DNA from: Streptomyces griseicoloratus
GTDB lineage: Bacteria > Actinomycetota > Actinomycetes > Streptomycetales > Streptomycetaceae
Direction of reading: 5' to 3'
DNA: 64,000 nt
Assembly: GCF_014534645.1 (NCBI RefSeq)
Contig: NZ_JACVQF010000168.1
Coordinates: forward strand, 1-64,000
Part shown: positions 17,494 to 28,162 of the stretch, piece by piece
How the letters are laid out: each line of letters starts with the position of its first letter
How positions within the stretch are numbered: position 1 is the first letter of the stretch
The notes under the pieces: generated by a model
The model's input: only the letters and a program-made list of their open reading frames with translations
Database searches by the model: none
What the model was told of the DNA's origin: nothing
Program-made: the position numbers and the translations under genes

Positions 17494-19041
17494 TCAGAGC
17501 GTGGGGACGGCGAGGCCGCTGACGTCGGCCGCGGCCACGAAGCGGTCGGGGCGCACGGCCACGCAGCGCACGCCGTACCGGCGCAGCCAGGGCAGCAGGG
17601 CCTCGTCGAGGTCGACCAGTTCGTCCGGTCCCCGCGTGTACGCCGTCTTCGGCCGTACGGCGAGACAGCGGGCGCCGAGCGCGTCCCAGCCGGCCTTCTC
17701 CTCGGGGGTCAGCAGGGTCGCGGGGTCGACGTCGTCGCCGAGCAGGACGAAGCCGTGGCCGAGGAGGTCGTCGAGCCGGGCCATCCGGCCGGCGGTGTCG
17801 CCCATGACCGGCTGCGGCACCATCCGGCCGACGATGCTGGCGTCGCCGAGCGGACCCCGCAGCCAGCCGCCCTCCAGCACCGGCGGGGCGATCAGCGGCG
17901 GCTCGTAGGGGGTGACGGGGTTGTCGGGCACCGCGTTCATCGCGGCCTGCTCCTCCTCGGAGACCTCCCGCTTGATGACGCGTCCGAGGCCGACCGCGAG
18001 GCGGGTGTAGAAGGCGGCGTTCGGGCGCCGCTCCGCCTCGTAGGTGTCCAGCCAGCTCTCGGGCAGTTCGCCCTTGATGACGCGGGCGAGCTTCCAGCCG
18101 AGGTTGTGGGCGTCGCGCATGCCGGTCTGCATCCCGGCACCCGCCCACGGCGGCATCAGGTGGGCAGCGTCACCGGCCAGGAAGACCCGGCCCCGGCGCC
18201 AGGTGTCGGCCATGCGGACGTGGTGCCGGTAGAAGGCGTGCTGGTGGATCTCGACGTCGTCCTCGGTCACCCCGAGCGCCTTGAGCAGGGGCCACACCTC
18301 GGTGCTGGTCGGGTAGTCGTCCGGGGACTCGTCGGGCTTGAGCGGGATCTCCCAGCGGTGGTTGCCCGCGGACAGGGCGATGTCGACGACGGGGCGCTCC
18401 TTGTCGGACCAGAAGGTCAGGAAGTCCCGGTCGGGCCACCAGCGCTTGACGCGGCAGTCGACGACCACCCAGGTGACGTGGTTGGTGTCGCCGTCCAGCC
18501 GGCAGCCGATCCGGCCGCGGGTGGCGCTGGAGCCGCCGTCGGCGGCTATCGCGTAGCGGGTGCGGACGGTGCGGACCTCGCCGGTGGCGGTGTCCGTCGC
18601 GGTGAGGGTGACGCCGTCGGAGTCCTGGTCGATGCCGGTGACCTCGGCGCCGTAGTGGACGGTGACGCGGTCGCCCGACTCCTCGGCGGCCGCGCGCAGT
18701 TCGGCCTCCATGGTCGGCTGGTAGATGTTGTAGAACCGCGCTTTGCGGCCGAGCGTGGACGGCGGGTGCTCGATCCGCATGATCTCGGTGCCGTCGTAGG
18801 TCACCCAGCGCAGGGCCCGCTGCGGGTCGATCTTCTTCTCGACGCGCTCGTCGACGCCGAGGTCCTGGAAGATCCGCATCGTCCAGTCGTTGACGGTGAC
18901 GGCACGGGCCCGCGGGTAGAGGTCCTGGTCCCGTTCGAGGGCGACGACCGAGACGCCGTACCGGGCGAGGGTGAGTGCGGCGATCACACCGGTCGGGCCG
19001 TATCCGACGATGGCGACATCCGCGTCATAGCTGTGGGTCAT
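17494..19041 (-). CDS. FAD-dependent aromatic hydroxylase (MhpA-like)
   Basis: Protein of 515 residues of the class A flavoprotein monooxygenases. GXGXXG is at residues 13-18 (GYGPTG), the DG motif at 168-169 (AADGGSSATRG), and the second FAD motif GD at 290-291 (FLAGDAAHLMPP). A thioredoxin-like C-terminal domain follows residue 400. It likely hydroxylates a 3-hydroxyphenyl acid ortho to the hydroxyl to give the catechol for the next gene. A GGAG lies 8 bases before the ATG at 19041. It is the first gene of the leftward operon, and a palindrome 42 bases upstream probably controls it. Confidence 0.9.
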   Translation of the reverse strand: MTHSYDADVAIVGYGPTGVIAALTLARYGVSVVALERDQDLYPRARAVTVNDWTMRIFQDLGVDERVEKKIDPQRALRWVTYDGTEIMRIEHPPSTLGRKARFYNIYQPTMEAELRAAAEESGDRVTVHYGAEVTGIDQDSDGVTLTATDTATGEVRTVRTRYAIAADGGSSATRGRIGCRLDGDTNHVTWVVVDCRVKRWWPDRDFLTFWSDKERPVVDIALSAGNHRWEIPLKPDESPDDYPTSTEVWPLLKALGVTEDDVEIHQHAFYRHHVRMADTWRRGRVFLAGDAAHLMPPWAGAGMQTGMRDAHNLGWKLARVIKGELPESWLDTYEAERRPNAAFYTRLAVGLGRVIKREVSEEEQAAMNAVPDNPVTPYEPPLIAPPVLEGGWLRGPLGDASIVGRMVPQPVMGDTAGRMARLDDLLGHGFVLLGDDVDPATLLTPEEKAGWDALGARCLAVRPKTAYTRGPDELVDLDEALLPWLRRYGVRCVAVRPDRFVAAADVSGLAVPTL

Positions 19042-19082
19042 GCACAGACTCCGTTGTCCATCCGCACATCCCGTGCGGGTAT

Positions 19083-19102
19083 TGGACCGATCGGTCGGTC
19101 CA
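19083..19102. promoter_or_regulatory. Candidate TetR operator
   Basis: TGGACCGA-TCGG-TCGGTCCA is a perfect 8-bp inverted repeat with a 4-bp centre. It lies in the 188-bp gap between the hydroxylase operon and the divergent TetR gene. This is the usual size and place for a TetR dimer site. Confidence 0.75.
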
Positions 19103-19229
19103 TTTCCGGCGAGGTTAACAACTCGTCGCGGCGACATGTCAAGAGTTGTGGCGGGATCTCCTGACATGGGAGGACGGGCCGATCAAGGTGCCGGTCACCG
19201 TCTCCGGGGGGACGCCTAGACTTCGGCGC

Positions 19230-19880
19230 GTGGACACGTCCGCGCCGAAAGCGCACATCAGCAACCGCCGCGGCCGCCGATCACGGCAGGAGATCCTCGA
19301 CGCGGCCGCACGGGTCATGTCCGTCCGCGGGTACGCCGGCACGTCGATGTCGACGCTCGTCAAGGAGACGGGGCTGCCGAAGAGCGCCTTCTACCACCAC
19401 TTCGAGTCCAAGGCGGGGCTGCTGTCGGCGGTCATGGCGGAGGGCGCGCAGGGCTTCTTCGGCGCCATGCGCGACGCCCACCGCGAACCTCCGCAGGGCG
19501 GCACGCCGCGCGAGCGCATGCGCTGGTACCTGCTGAGAACGGGTCAGGTCATCGAGAGCCGCGAGGAGTTCCTCCGTCTGCTCCTGGTGCTGGTGATGAG
19601 TCACGAGGCCGCCGAGGCGCCGGAGGCGCTGGAGACCGTGCAGGCCGTCCGTGCCGAAGGCCGCGCCTATATGCGGCACATGATCCGCTCCGCGTTCGAG
19701 GGCGAGGGCGAGGCCGGCGCCGACGCGGTCGCGGACGCCCTGGCCCCCTTCGGCATGGCGGGCTTCGACGGCGCCTTCGTGTCCTTCCAGTCGGCGGACG
19801 GCAAGCCGATCGCGCAGTTCATGGAGGAACTCGCCGACTCCGTGGCGGCGCTCGGCGAGGCCCTCCTCTCCGCCCGCTGA
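19230..19880 (+). CDS. TetR/AcrR family regulator of the aromatic catabolic operon
   Basis: Protein of 216 residues from a GTG. The N-terminal helix-turn-helix is typical: 'RQEILDAAARVMSVRGYAGTSMSTLVKETGLPKSAFYHHFESKAGLL' (about residues 18-63). The C-terminal ligand domain begins near residue 90. No ribosome site is close to the GTG, but a TAGACT at 19217-19222 would place the transcript start at the start codon, so it may be leaderless. It is divergent from the hydroxylase operon and convergent with the aldolase gene. It probably represses the hydroxylase promoter through the palindrome at 19083-19102. Confidence 0.88.
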   Translation: MDTSAPKAHISNRRGRRSRQEILDAAARVMSVRGYAGTSMSTLVKETGLPKSAFYHHFESKAGLLSAVMAEGAQGFFGAMRDAHREPPQGGTPRERMRWYLLRTGQVIESREEFLRLLLVLVMSHEAAEAPEALETVQAVRAEGRAYMRHMIRSAFEGEGEAGADAVADALAPFGMAGFDGAFVSFQSADGKPIAQFMEELADSVAALGEALLSAR

Positions 19881-19894
19881 GCCGGCCGCCCACG

Positions 19895-20920
19895 TCAGGC
19901 GGCCCGCTCACCGCGCCCGGCCACGAGCGTGAGCGCGATGTCGACGATCATGTCCTCCTGACCGCCGACGAGCCGGCGCCGGCCGCACTCCATGAGGATC
20001 TCGCGCACATCGACGCCGTAGCGCTCGGCGGCGGCCTCCGCGTGCCGCAGGAACGACGAGTAGACGCCCGCGTACCCCAGGGTGAGGGTCTCCCGGTCGA
20101 CGCGCACCGGACGGTCCTGCAGCGGCCGGACGATGTCGTCGGCGGCGTCCTGGATCCGGAACAGGTCGCAGCCGTGCTCGAAACCCGAGATGTCCGCGAC
20201 CGCGATGAACGCCTCCAGCGGGCAGTTGCCCGCGCCCGCGCCGTGCCCGGCGAGCGACGCGTCGACCCGGCGCACGCCGTTCTCGACCGCAACGACGGAG
20301 TTGGCGACCGACAGCGAGAGGTTCTCGTGGGCGTGGATGCCGATCTCGGTCCCGGGGTCCAGGACGTCGCGGTAGGCCCGTACGCGCGCGGCCACGTCGT
20401 TCATCGTGAGCCGGCCGCCGGAGTCGGTGACGTAGACGCAGTGCGCGCCGTACGACTCCATCAGCTTGGCCTGTTTCGCCAGTTCCTCCGGCGGGGCCAT
20501 GTGGGAGAGCATCAGGAAGCCGGACACGTCCATGCCGAGTTCGCGCGCGGCGGCGATGTGCTGGGCGGCGATGTCGGCCTCGGTGCAGTGCGTGGCGACC
20601 CGGACGGAGCGCACGCCCAGGGCGTGGGCGCGCTTCAGCTCGTGGATGGTGCCGACGCCCGGCAGCAGCAGCGTGGTCAGGCGTGCCCGTTCCAGCACCG
20701 AGGCCGCCGCCTCGATCCACTCCCAGTCCGTGTGCGAACCGGGGCCGTAGGTGACCGACCCGCCGGCGAGGCCGTCGCCGTGCGCGACCTCGATCGCGTC
20801 GACGCCCGCCCGGTCGAGCGCGGAGACGATGCGCTGGACGTCCTTCGGAGTGATCCGGTGGCGTACGGCGTGCATGCCGTCCCGCAGGGTCACGTCCTGG
20901 ACGAAGATCGGGGTGCCCAT
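19895..20920 (-). CDS. mhpE: 4-hydroxy-2-oxovalerate aldolase (MhpE/DmpG type)
   Basis: Protein of 341 residues, normal for the family. '[14 protein letters not shown]' is the metal and substrate motif, '[15 protein letters not shown]' and '[16 protein letters not shown]' carry metal ligands (His-x-His), and '[12 protein letters not shown]' closes the barrel. It cleaves 4-hydroxy-2-oxopentanoate to pyruvate and acetaldehyde. Its ATG shares a base with the stop of the acetaldehyde dehydrogenase, consistent with the two forming the channelling complex known for DmpFG/BphIJ. Confidence 0.96.
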   Translation of the reverse strand: MGTPIFVQDVTLRDGMHAVRHRITPKDVQRIVSALDRAGVDAIEVAHGDGLAGGSVTYGPGSHTDWEWIEAAASVLERARLTTLLLPGVGTIHELKRAHALGVRSVRVATHCTEADIAAQHIAAARELGMDVSGFLMLSHMAPPEELAKQAKLMESYGAHCVYVTDSGGRLTMNDVAARVRAYRDVLDPGTEIGIHAHENLSLSVANSVVAVENGVRRVDASLAGHGAGAGNCPLEAFIAVADISGFEHGCDLFRIQDAADDIVRPLQDRPVRVDRETLTLGYAGVYSSFLRHAEAAAERYGVDVREILMECGRRRLVGGQEDMIVDIALTLVAGRGERAA

Positions 20921-21873
20921 CAGCGACCCGCCTTCCGTGCTGCGATGCGCTCCGCGACCTGGAGGCCGGCGGAGGTCATGATGTCGAGGTTGCCGGCGTA
21001 GGCCGGGAGGTAGTGTGCGGCGCCCTCGACCTCCAGGAAGACGGACACCTGGTGGGTGGGCCGGACGCCGTCGCCGTCGCCGTCGGGCAGGAGCGTGCCC
21101 ACCGGCCGGCCGGCGGGGATCTCGCCGATCTGCACCTGCTGCTTGAGGCGGTAGCCGGGGACGTACGCGGCGACGTCGGCGACCATCTTCTCCACCGACC
21201 GGCGGATCTCGTCGTGGGTTGCCGGGTCGGGTGCCGTGACGAGGCAGAAGACCGTGTCCCGCATCATCAGCGGGGGCTCGGCCGGGTTGAGCACGATGAT
21301 CGCCTTGCCGCGGCGGGCCCCGCCGACCCGCTCGATGGCGGCGGAGGTGGTCTCGGTGAACTCGTCGATGTTGGCGCGGGTGCCCGGACCGGCCGACTTC
21401 GACGCGATCGACGCGACGATCTCGGCGTACTGGACCGGCACGACGCGTCCGACCGCGGCGACGACCGGGATGGTGGCCTGGCCGCCGCAGGTGACCATGT
21501 TGACGTCGGGCGCGTCCAGGTGGTCGTCGAGGTTGACGGCCGGGACGACGTACGGCCCGATCGCGGCCGGCGTCAGGTCGATCAGCCGCTTCCCGAGCGG
21601 GAGCAGCCTGGCGGCGTTCGCCTGGTGTGCCTTGGCGGAGGTCGCGTCGAAGACGATCTCGATCTCGTCGAAGCCCGGCAGGGCGATCAGCCCGTCGACG
21701 CCCTCGTGGGTGGTGGGCACGCCGAGCCTGGCGGCGCGGGCCAGACCGTCCGAGGCGGGGTCGATGCCGGCCATGGCGCCCATCTCCAGGTGCCGCGACC
21801 CGCGCAGCACCTTGATCATCAGGTCGGTGCCGATGTTGCCCGAGCCGATGACCGCGACCTTCGTCCTGCTCAT
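20920..21873 (-). CDS. mhpF: Acetaldehyde dehydrogenase (acetylating), MhpF/DmpF type
   Basis: Protein of 317 residues. The N-terminal Rossmann motif is '[19 protein letters not shown]'. The catalytic Cys is in '[20 protein letters not shown]' (about residue 130). It oxidises acetaldehyde to acetyl-CoA with NAD and CoA, taking its substrate directly from the aldolase encoded immediately downstream. It overlaps the hydratase gene by four bases at its start and the aldolase by one base at its end. Confidence 0.96.
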   Translation of the reverse strand: MSRTKVAVIGSGNIGTDLMIKVLRGSRHLEMGAMAGIDPASDGLARAARLGVPTTHEGVDGLIALPGFDEIEIVFDATSAKAHQANAARLLPLGKRLIDLTPAAIGPYVVPAVNLDDHLDAPDVNMVTCGGQATIPVVAAVGRVVPVQYAEIVASIASKSAGPGTRANIDEFTETTSAAIERVGGARRGKAIIVLNPAEPPLMMRDTVFCLVTAPDPATHDEIRRSVEKMVADVAAYVPGYRLKQQVQIGEIPAGRPVGTLLPDGDGDGVRPTHQVSVFLEVEGAAHYLPAYAGNLDIMTSAGLQVAERIAARKAGR

Positions 21874-22691
21874 GCTGCTCCCTCACCGAAGCGGACCGTC
21901 ACGGCGCCGAGACCGGACAGGGTGGCGGTGACGGTGTCACCGGCGGCCACCGGGCGCATCGGGCCGAGGGCACCGGAGAGGACGACCTGGCCGGCGCGCA
22001 GCGGTTCGCCGAGCTCGCGGGCGGTGCGAGCGAGCCAGACGACCGCCTCGACCGGGTCGCCCAGGCAGGCCGCGCCGGATCCGGTGGAGACCTCCTCGCC
22101 GTTGACCGCCATCGACATCGCGACGGCCACCGGGTCGAAGGCGTCGAGCTTCAGCCGCTCCGTGCCGAGCACGTACGCGCCCGCGGAGGCGTTGTCGGCG
22201 ACCGTGTCGCCGAAGCCGATGTCCCATCCGGCGATCCGGCTGCCGCAGATCTCGAGCGCGGCCACCGCGTACGCGATCGCGTCACGGATCTGCTCGCGCG
22301 AGAGCGGGCCGTCGGACAGATCGGCACCGAGCACGAACGCGATCTCCGCCTCGGCCCGGGGCTGGAGCACCTGCCCGAACGGGATCGTGTCGCCGTCGGC
22401 ATACGCCATGTCGTCGAAGAGGACACCGAAGTCGGGCTGGTCGACGCCGAGTTGCCGCTGTACGGCCCCGGAGGTGAGACCGATCTTGCGGCCGACGACC
22501 GACGCGCCGGAGGCGAGCCGGCGCTCGGTGAGCGTGCCCTGCACGGCGTACGCGGCGGCCAGGTCGTCCCGGCCGATCAGGTCGCGCACGGGCGCGCACG
22601 GCACGCCGGAGGCGACGGCCTCGGCGATCCGCTCGGCCGCGGCCGCGATGTCGGAGGCGCTCGCGGTGGCGAGCCGGTTGCTTTCGTTCAC
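21870..22691 (-). CDS. mhpD: 2-keto-4-pentenoate hydratase (MhpD)
   Basis: Protein of 273 residues with a GTG start (Val-Asn-Glu-Ser). '[29 protein letters not shown]' and '[14 protein letters not shown]' with '[13 protein letters not shown]' are the FAA-hydrolase-fold metal-binding blocks of the hydratase family. It adds water to 2-hydroxypenta-2,4-dienoate to give 4-hydroxy-2-oxopentanoate. It is the first gene of a three-gene leftward operon (hydratase, dehydrogenase, aldolase). Starts further upstream in the open frame overlap the divergent IclR promoter and are unlikely. Confidence 0.95.
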   Translation of the reverse strand: MNESNRLATASASDIAAAAERIAEAVASGVPCAPVRDLIGRDDLAAAYAVQGTLTERRLASGASVVGRKIGLTSGAVQRQLGVDQPDFGVLFDDMAYADGDTIPFGQVLQPRAEAEIAFVLGADLSDGPLSREQIRDAIAYAVAALEICGSRIAGWDIGFGDTVADNASAGAYVLGTERLKLDAFDPVAVAMSMAVNGEEVSTGSGAACLGDPVEAVVWLARTARELGEPLRAGQVVLSGALGPMRPVAAGDTVTATLSGLGAVTVRFGEGAA

Positions 22692-22741
22692 GCCTTCACT
22701 GTGCGGTCGGCCCGGACGCCGGACCAGCACTTCGTCTCGCT

Positions 22742-22754
22742 CAGCGATACGCTG
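22742..22754. promoter_or_regulatory. Short palindrome between mhpD and the IclR gene
   Basis: CAGCG-ATA-CGCTG is a perfect 5-bp inverted repeat ending 6 bases before the IclR start codon. The whole divergent gap is only 69 bases, so a regulator bound here could block both promoters. It is short enough to be chance. Confidence 0.35.
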
Positions 22755-22760
22755 GCGGGC

Positions 22761-23522
22761 ATGACGGACACGGCCGATCTGAACACGGTGCTGGGCAAGG
22801 CGGTGACGATCCTGCGCGCCTTCCGGCCCGACGACCAGGCCGTGAGCCTCGCCGAGCTGGTTCGGCGCACCGGGCTGCACAAGGCGACGGTGCACCGGCT
22901 GTCCGGCGAGCTGGTCGCGAACCGGCTGCTGGAGCGGGCCGGCGGCGGCTACCGGCTCAGCGGCGGCCTGTTCGAGCTCGGCATGCTCGCCTCACTGGAG
23001 CGCAGCCTGCTGGAGGTGGCGATGCCGTTCCTCCAGGACCTGTACGAGCGCACCCACGAGACCGTGCACCTCGGGCTGCGCGAGGGCCATGAGGTCGTCT
23101 ACGTCGCGAAGATCGGCGGACACCGCCAGGCCAAGGTGCCCTCCCGTCCGGGTGGGCGGATGCCGCTGTACTGCACGGCGATCGGCAAGGCGCTGCTCGC
23201 GCACGCGGACGCCGATCTGCGGCGCGCGGTCCTGACCGGGCCGCTGGAGCGCCGCACCCCGCACACCGTCGTGGCGCCGGGCATGCTGCGCCGTCAGCTG
23301 CAGCGGGTGACGGAGACGGGCGTCGCGTTCGAGCGGGAGGAGTCGGCGGTGGGGCTGGTGTGCGTGGCCGCGCCCGTCCTCGGCCGTGAGGACGCGCCCC
23401 TGGCGGCGATCAGCGTGGCCGGGCCGACCAGCAGGTTCCGGCCCGAGGCCCAGGCGACGGCGGTCCGCGCGGCCGCGGCGGCCCTGGGCAGCACCCTGAT
23501 CCGCCGCGACTTCCTGCGCTGA
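22761..23522 (+). CDS. IclR family transcriptional regulator
   Basis: Protein of 253 residues. The winged helix covers residues 1-75 ('SLAELVRRTGLHKATVHRLSGELVANRLLERAGGGYRL'). The IclR effector domain follows, with 'VHLGLREGHEVVYVAKI', 'PLYCTAIGKALLA' and 'REESAVGLVCVAAPVLG'. It is divergent from mhpDFE and most likely controls that operon, like MhpR/PcaU-type IclR proteins of aromatic pathways. It faces sdhB tail to tail across a hairpin. Confidence 0.9.
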   Translation: MTDTADLNTVLGKAVTILRAFRPDDQAVSLAELVRRTGLHKATVHRLSGELVANRLLERAGGGYRLSGGLFELGMLASLERSLLEVAMPFLQDLYERTHETVHLGLREGHEVVYVAKIGGHRQAKVPSRPGGRMPLYCTAIGKALLAHADADLRRAVLTGPLERRTPHTVVAPGMLRRQLQRVTETGVAFEREESAVGLVCVAAPVLGREDAPLAAISVAGPTSRFRPEAQATAVRAAAAALGSTLIRRDFLR

Positions 23523-23542
23523 ACCGCCGTGGACATGCGAGA

Positions 23543-23572
23543 CGGGGCCGGGGAGCACCACTCCCGGCCCCG
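23543..23572. terminator. Hairpin between the IclR gene and sdhB
   Basis: GGGGCCGGGGAG pairs with CTCCCGGCCCC around a CACCA loop, with one bulged base. It lies between two convergent genes and could end both transcripts. There is no U-tract, as is common in Streptomyces. Confidence 0.65.
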
Positions 23573-23624
23573 CCCGTCCGCACGTCCGGCGAACGTTCAG
23601 TGCAGCGCCCTGCGCGAAACGGCG

Positions 23625-24370
23625 CTACCGCTTGGCCGCCTTGCGCGTCGCCCGCAGCCACTCCTTGTTCATACTGGTGATGGACATCAGCGGGATGCCC
23701 TTCGGGCAGGCCGTCGCGCACTCGCCGGTGAGCGTGCAGCCGCCGAAGCCCTCCTCGTCCATCTGCGCCACCATGTCCAGCACCCGGGTCTCCCGCTCGG
23801 GCGCGCCCTGCGGCAGGACGTTGAGGTGGTTGATCTTGGCGGAGGTGAACAGCATCGCCGCGCCGTTCGGGCAGGCCGCCACGCAGGCGCCGCAGCCGAT
23901 GCACTCGGCGTGCTCGAAGGCGAAGTCGGCGTCCGGCTTCGGCACCGGGGTGGCGTGGGCCTCCGGCGCGGCGCCGGTCGGCGCGGTGATGTAGCCGCCG
24001 GCCTGGATGATGCGGTCGAAGGCCGACCGGTCGACGACCAGGTCCTTCACGACCGGGAAGGCGGCGGCCCGCCACGGCTCGATGTCGATCGTGTCGCCGT
24101 CCTTGAAGGACCGCATGTGCAGCTGGCAGGTGGTGGTGCGCTCGGGACCGTGGGCGTCGCCGTTGATCACGAGCGAGCAGGCACCGCAGATGCCCTCGCG
24201 GCAGTCGTGGTCGAAGGCGACCGGGTCCTCGCCCTTGAGGATGAGCTCCTCGTTGAGGGTGTCGAGCATCTCCAGGAAGGACATGTCGGGCGAGATGCCG
24301 TCCACCTCGTACGTGGACATGGCGCCGTCGGCGTCGGCGTTCTTCTGCCGCCAGACGCGCAGGGTGAGCC

Positions 24371-24374
<4 letters not shown>
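23625..24374 (-). CDS. sdhB: Succinate dehydrogenase/fumarate reductase iron-sulfur subunit
   Basis: Protein of 249 residues. The [2Fe-2S] cysteines are C58, C63, C66 and C83. The ferredoxin-like pattern begins at C158-x2-C161-x2-C164-x3-C168, and '[12 protein letters not shown]' follows. It passes electrons from the FAD of SdhA to menaquinone. It overlaps sdhA by four bases and is the last gene of sdhCAB. The order C-A-B and the single membrane subunit mark the B-type enzyme of Gram-positive bacteria. Confidence 0.96.
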
Positions 24375-26320
<1,946 letters not shown>

Positions 26321-26321
26321 G

Positions 26322-27029
26322 TCAGCTCACCACTCCGGTCATGACGCCCACGGGGACGGCGATGAAGCCCACCGTGAGCAGCAGCGCGAGGACGTTGGCG
26401 ACGGTCTTCAGGGCGCGGTCGCGGGTACGGCTGCCGGCGCCGAGGGTCTGGGCGGCGCTCCAGAAGCCGTGCCGGATGTGCAGGCCGAGCGCGAGCATCG
26501 CGACGATGTAGATGACGTTGCCGTACCAGGTGGAGAAGGTGTCCACGACGTTCTGGTAGGGCTTGCCCGTCTCGAAGCCTCCGGAGTGCACGGTGCCGGT
26601 GGTCAGGTCCAGGATGTGCCAGACGATGAAGAGGCCGAGGATGATCCCGCCCCAGCGCATGGTGCGCGTCGCGTAGCTCGCCCGCGGCTTCTTGTGGACG
26701 TACTTGCTGGGCCGGGCCTTGATGTCGCGGCGGCTGAGCTGGTACGCGGACGTGGCGTGCGCGACGACGGCGACGACCAGCACGACGCGGACCAGCCAGA
26801 GCGTCCACTCGTAGTGCATGAAGGGTTCGCCGACGGTGCGCAGCCAGTGGGCATAGTGGTTGAACTCGCCCGCGCCGAAGTAGATCTTCAGGTTCCCGAT
26901 CATGTGGGCGACCAGGTAGAGCAGCATGACGAGACCGCTGACCGCCATCACTGTCTTCTTGCCGACGGTCGAGTCCCACACGGTGCGCGCCATGGACGGC
27001 CGTCGGTCCGTCCGCGTTGCCAGAGCCAT
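26322..27029 (-). CDS. sdhC: Succinate dehydrogenase cytochrome b subunit, B-type
   Basis: Protein of 235 residues with five hydrophobic segments (near 25-45, 75-95, 115-135, 165-185 and 205-225), as in B-type SdhC/FrdC. Conserved His residues in '[13 protein letters not shown]', '[10 protein letters not shown]', 'FIVWHILDL' and '[11 protein letters not shown]' can ligate two hemes and the quinone. The ATG at 27029 was chosen; the upstream ATGs lack homology. It is first in the operon, and its promoter is shared with the divergent LysR gene. Confidence 0.93.
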   Translation of the reverse strand: MALATRTDRRPSMARTVWDSTVGKKTVMAVSGLVMLLYLVAHMIGNLKIYFGAGEFNHYAHWLRTVGEPFMHYEWTLWLVRVVLVVAVVAHATSAYQLSRRDIKARPSKYVHKKPRASYATRTMRWGGIILGLFIVWHILDLTTGTVHSGGFETGKPYQNVVDTFSTWYGNVIYIVAMLALGLHIRHGFWSAAQTLGAGSRTRDRALKTVANVLALLLTVGFIAVPVGVMTGVVS

Positions 27030-27089
27030 GTCACAAGACGCTACGGGGGGAAGGGCCGATCGGTCCAAGACATGGTGCGCCTTGTTTCC

Positions 27090-27104
27090 ATAGGGGATGG
27101 CTAT
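27090..27104. promoter_or_regulatory. Candidate LysR-type box in the sdhC/lysR divergent promoter
   Basis: ATAG-N7-CTAT, a T-N11-A type interrupted palindrome, lies 21 bases before the LysR start codon and 60 bases before the sdhC start. LysR regulators commonly bind such motifs between themselves and their divergent target. Confidence 0.6.
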
Positions 27105-27124
27105 CGACGGCGTATCCTGGCGGA

Positions 27125-28009
27125 ATGCAGTTGCAGCAGCTCCAGTACTTCGTGGCGGTCGCCGAGACCCGGCACTTCACCCGGGCCGCCGAGGCCGTCC
27201 ACGTCGCGCAGCCGTCGCTGTCCCAGCAGATCAAGGCGCTGGAGCGGGAGCTCGGGGCGGACCTGTTCCTGCGGGCGCGCGGCAACATCACGCTGACGGA
27301 CGCCGGCGAGGCGCTGCTGCCGCTGGCCCGGCGCATCCTGGCCGACGCGGACACCGCCCGGCACGAGGTGCTGGAGCTGGTGCAGCTGCGCCGCGGCCGG
27401 GTCCGCCTGGGCGCCACCCCGAGCCTGTGCACCGGCCTGCTCCCCGACGTGCTGCGCGCCTTCCACGACCGCTACCCCGGCATCCAGCTGCTGATCGAGG
27501 AGGGCGGCTCGCACGACCTCGTACGGGGACTCGCGCGCGGTGCGCTCGATCTCGCCCTGGTGGTGCTCCCGCTGCCCACCGCGTCGCCGGCGCTGACCAC
27601 CGTGGAGCTGCTGCGCGAGGACCTGGTGGTGGTGTCGTCCCCGGAGGCGCCCCGGCCGGGCGGCGGGCGGCGCACCGTGCGCATCGCCGACCTGGAGGGT
27701 GAGCGTCTGGTGATGTTCCGGCACGGCTACGACCTGCGGGAGCTGACCGTGGCCGCGTGCCGCGCGGAGGGCTTCGAGCCGGACTTCGCCGTGGAGGGCG
27801 GGGAGATGGACGCGGTGCTGGGGTTCGTGCGGGCCGGGCTGGGGGTGGCCGTCGTTCCCCGGATGGTCGCCGCGCGGTCCGGGCGGGGACTGCGGGTCAC
27901 TCCGCTGGCCCGCCCCGGCCTGCATCGCACCATCGCCCTCGCCCACCGCAGCGACGTGGCTCCACCGCGGGCGGCACGGGAGCTTCAGCGAATGCTGCTG
28001 GAGCGCTAG
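27125..28009 (+). CDS. LysR family regulator divergent from sdhCAB
   Basis: Protein of 294 residues. The N-terminal winged helix (1-60) reads 'LQYFVAVAETRHFTRAAEAVHVAQPSLSQQIKALERELGADLF', classical for LysR. The effector domain (90-290) includes 'RGALDLALVVLP' and 'GLGVAVVPRMVA'. The divergent placement with a T-N11-A box in a 95-bp gap suggests it controls sdhCAB as well as itself. The inducer is unknown. A longer in-frame start at 27017 would cover its own operator and is unlikely. Confidence 0.92.
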   Translation: MQLQQLQYFVAVAETRHFTRAAEAVHVAQPSLSQQIKALERELGADLFLRARGNITLTDAGEALLPLARRILADADTARHEVLELVQLRRGRVRLGATPSLCTGLLPDVLRAFHDRYPGIQLLIEEGGSHDLVRGLARGALDLALVVLPLPTASPALTTVELLREDLVVVSSPEAPRPGGGRRTVRIADLEGERLVMFRHGYDLRELTVAACRAEGFEPDFAVEGGEMDAVLGFVRAGLGVAVVPRMVAARSGRGLRVTPLARPGLHRTIALAHRSDVAPPRAARELQRMLLER

Positions 28010-28162
28010 CACCGGCCCCGGCACGCCGCCTCGACTGTGCACCGGGCAAGCTCCAGGGGGTGACGGCGCGGGTTCGGCAGCTCGACCTGCCGCCAGGACG
28101 GCGGGCTTCTCCGGGAGCACGCCGCGCTCCGGCCGCGCCCGCGACCGGAGCGCCGTCGACCG

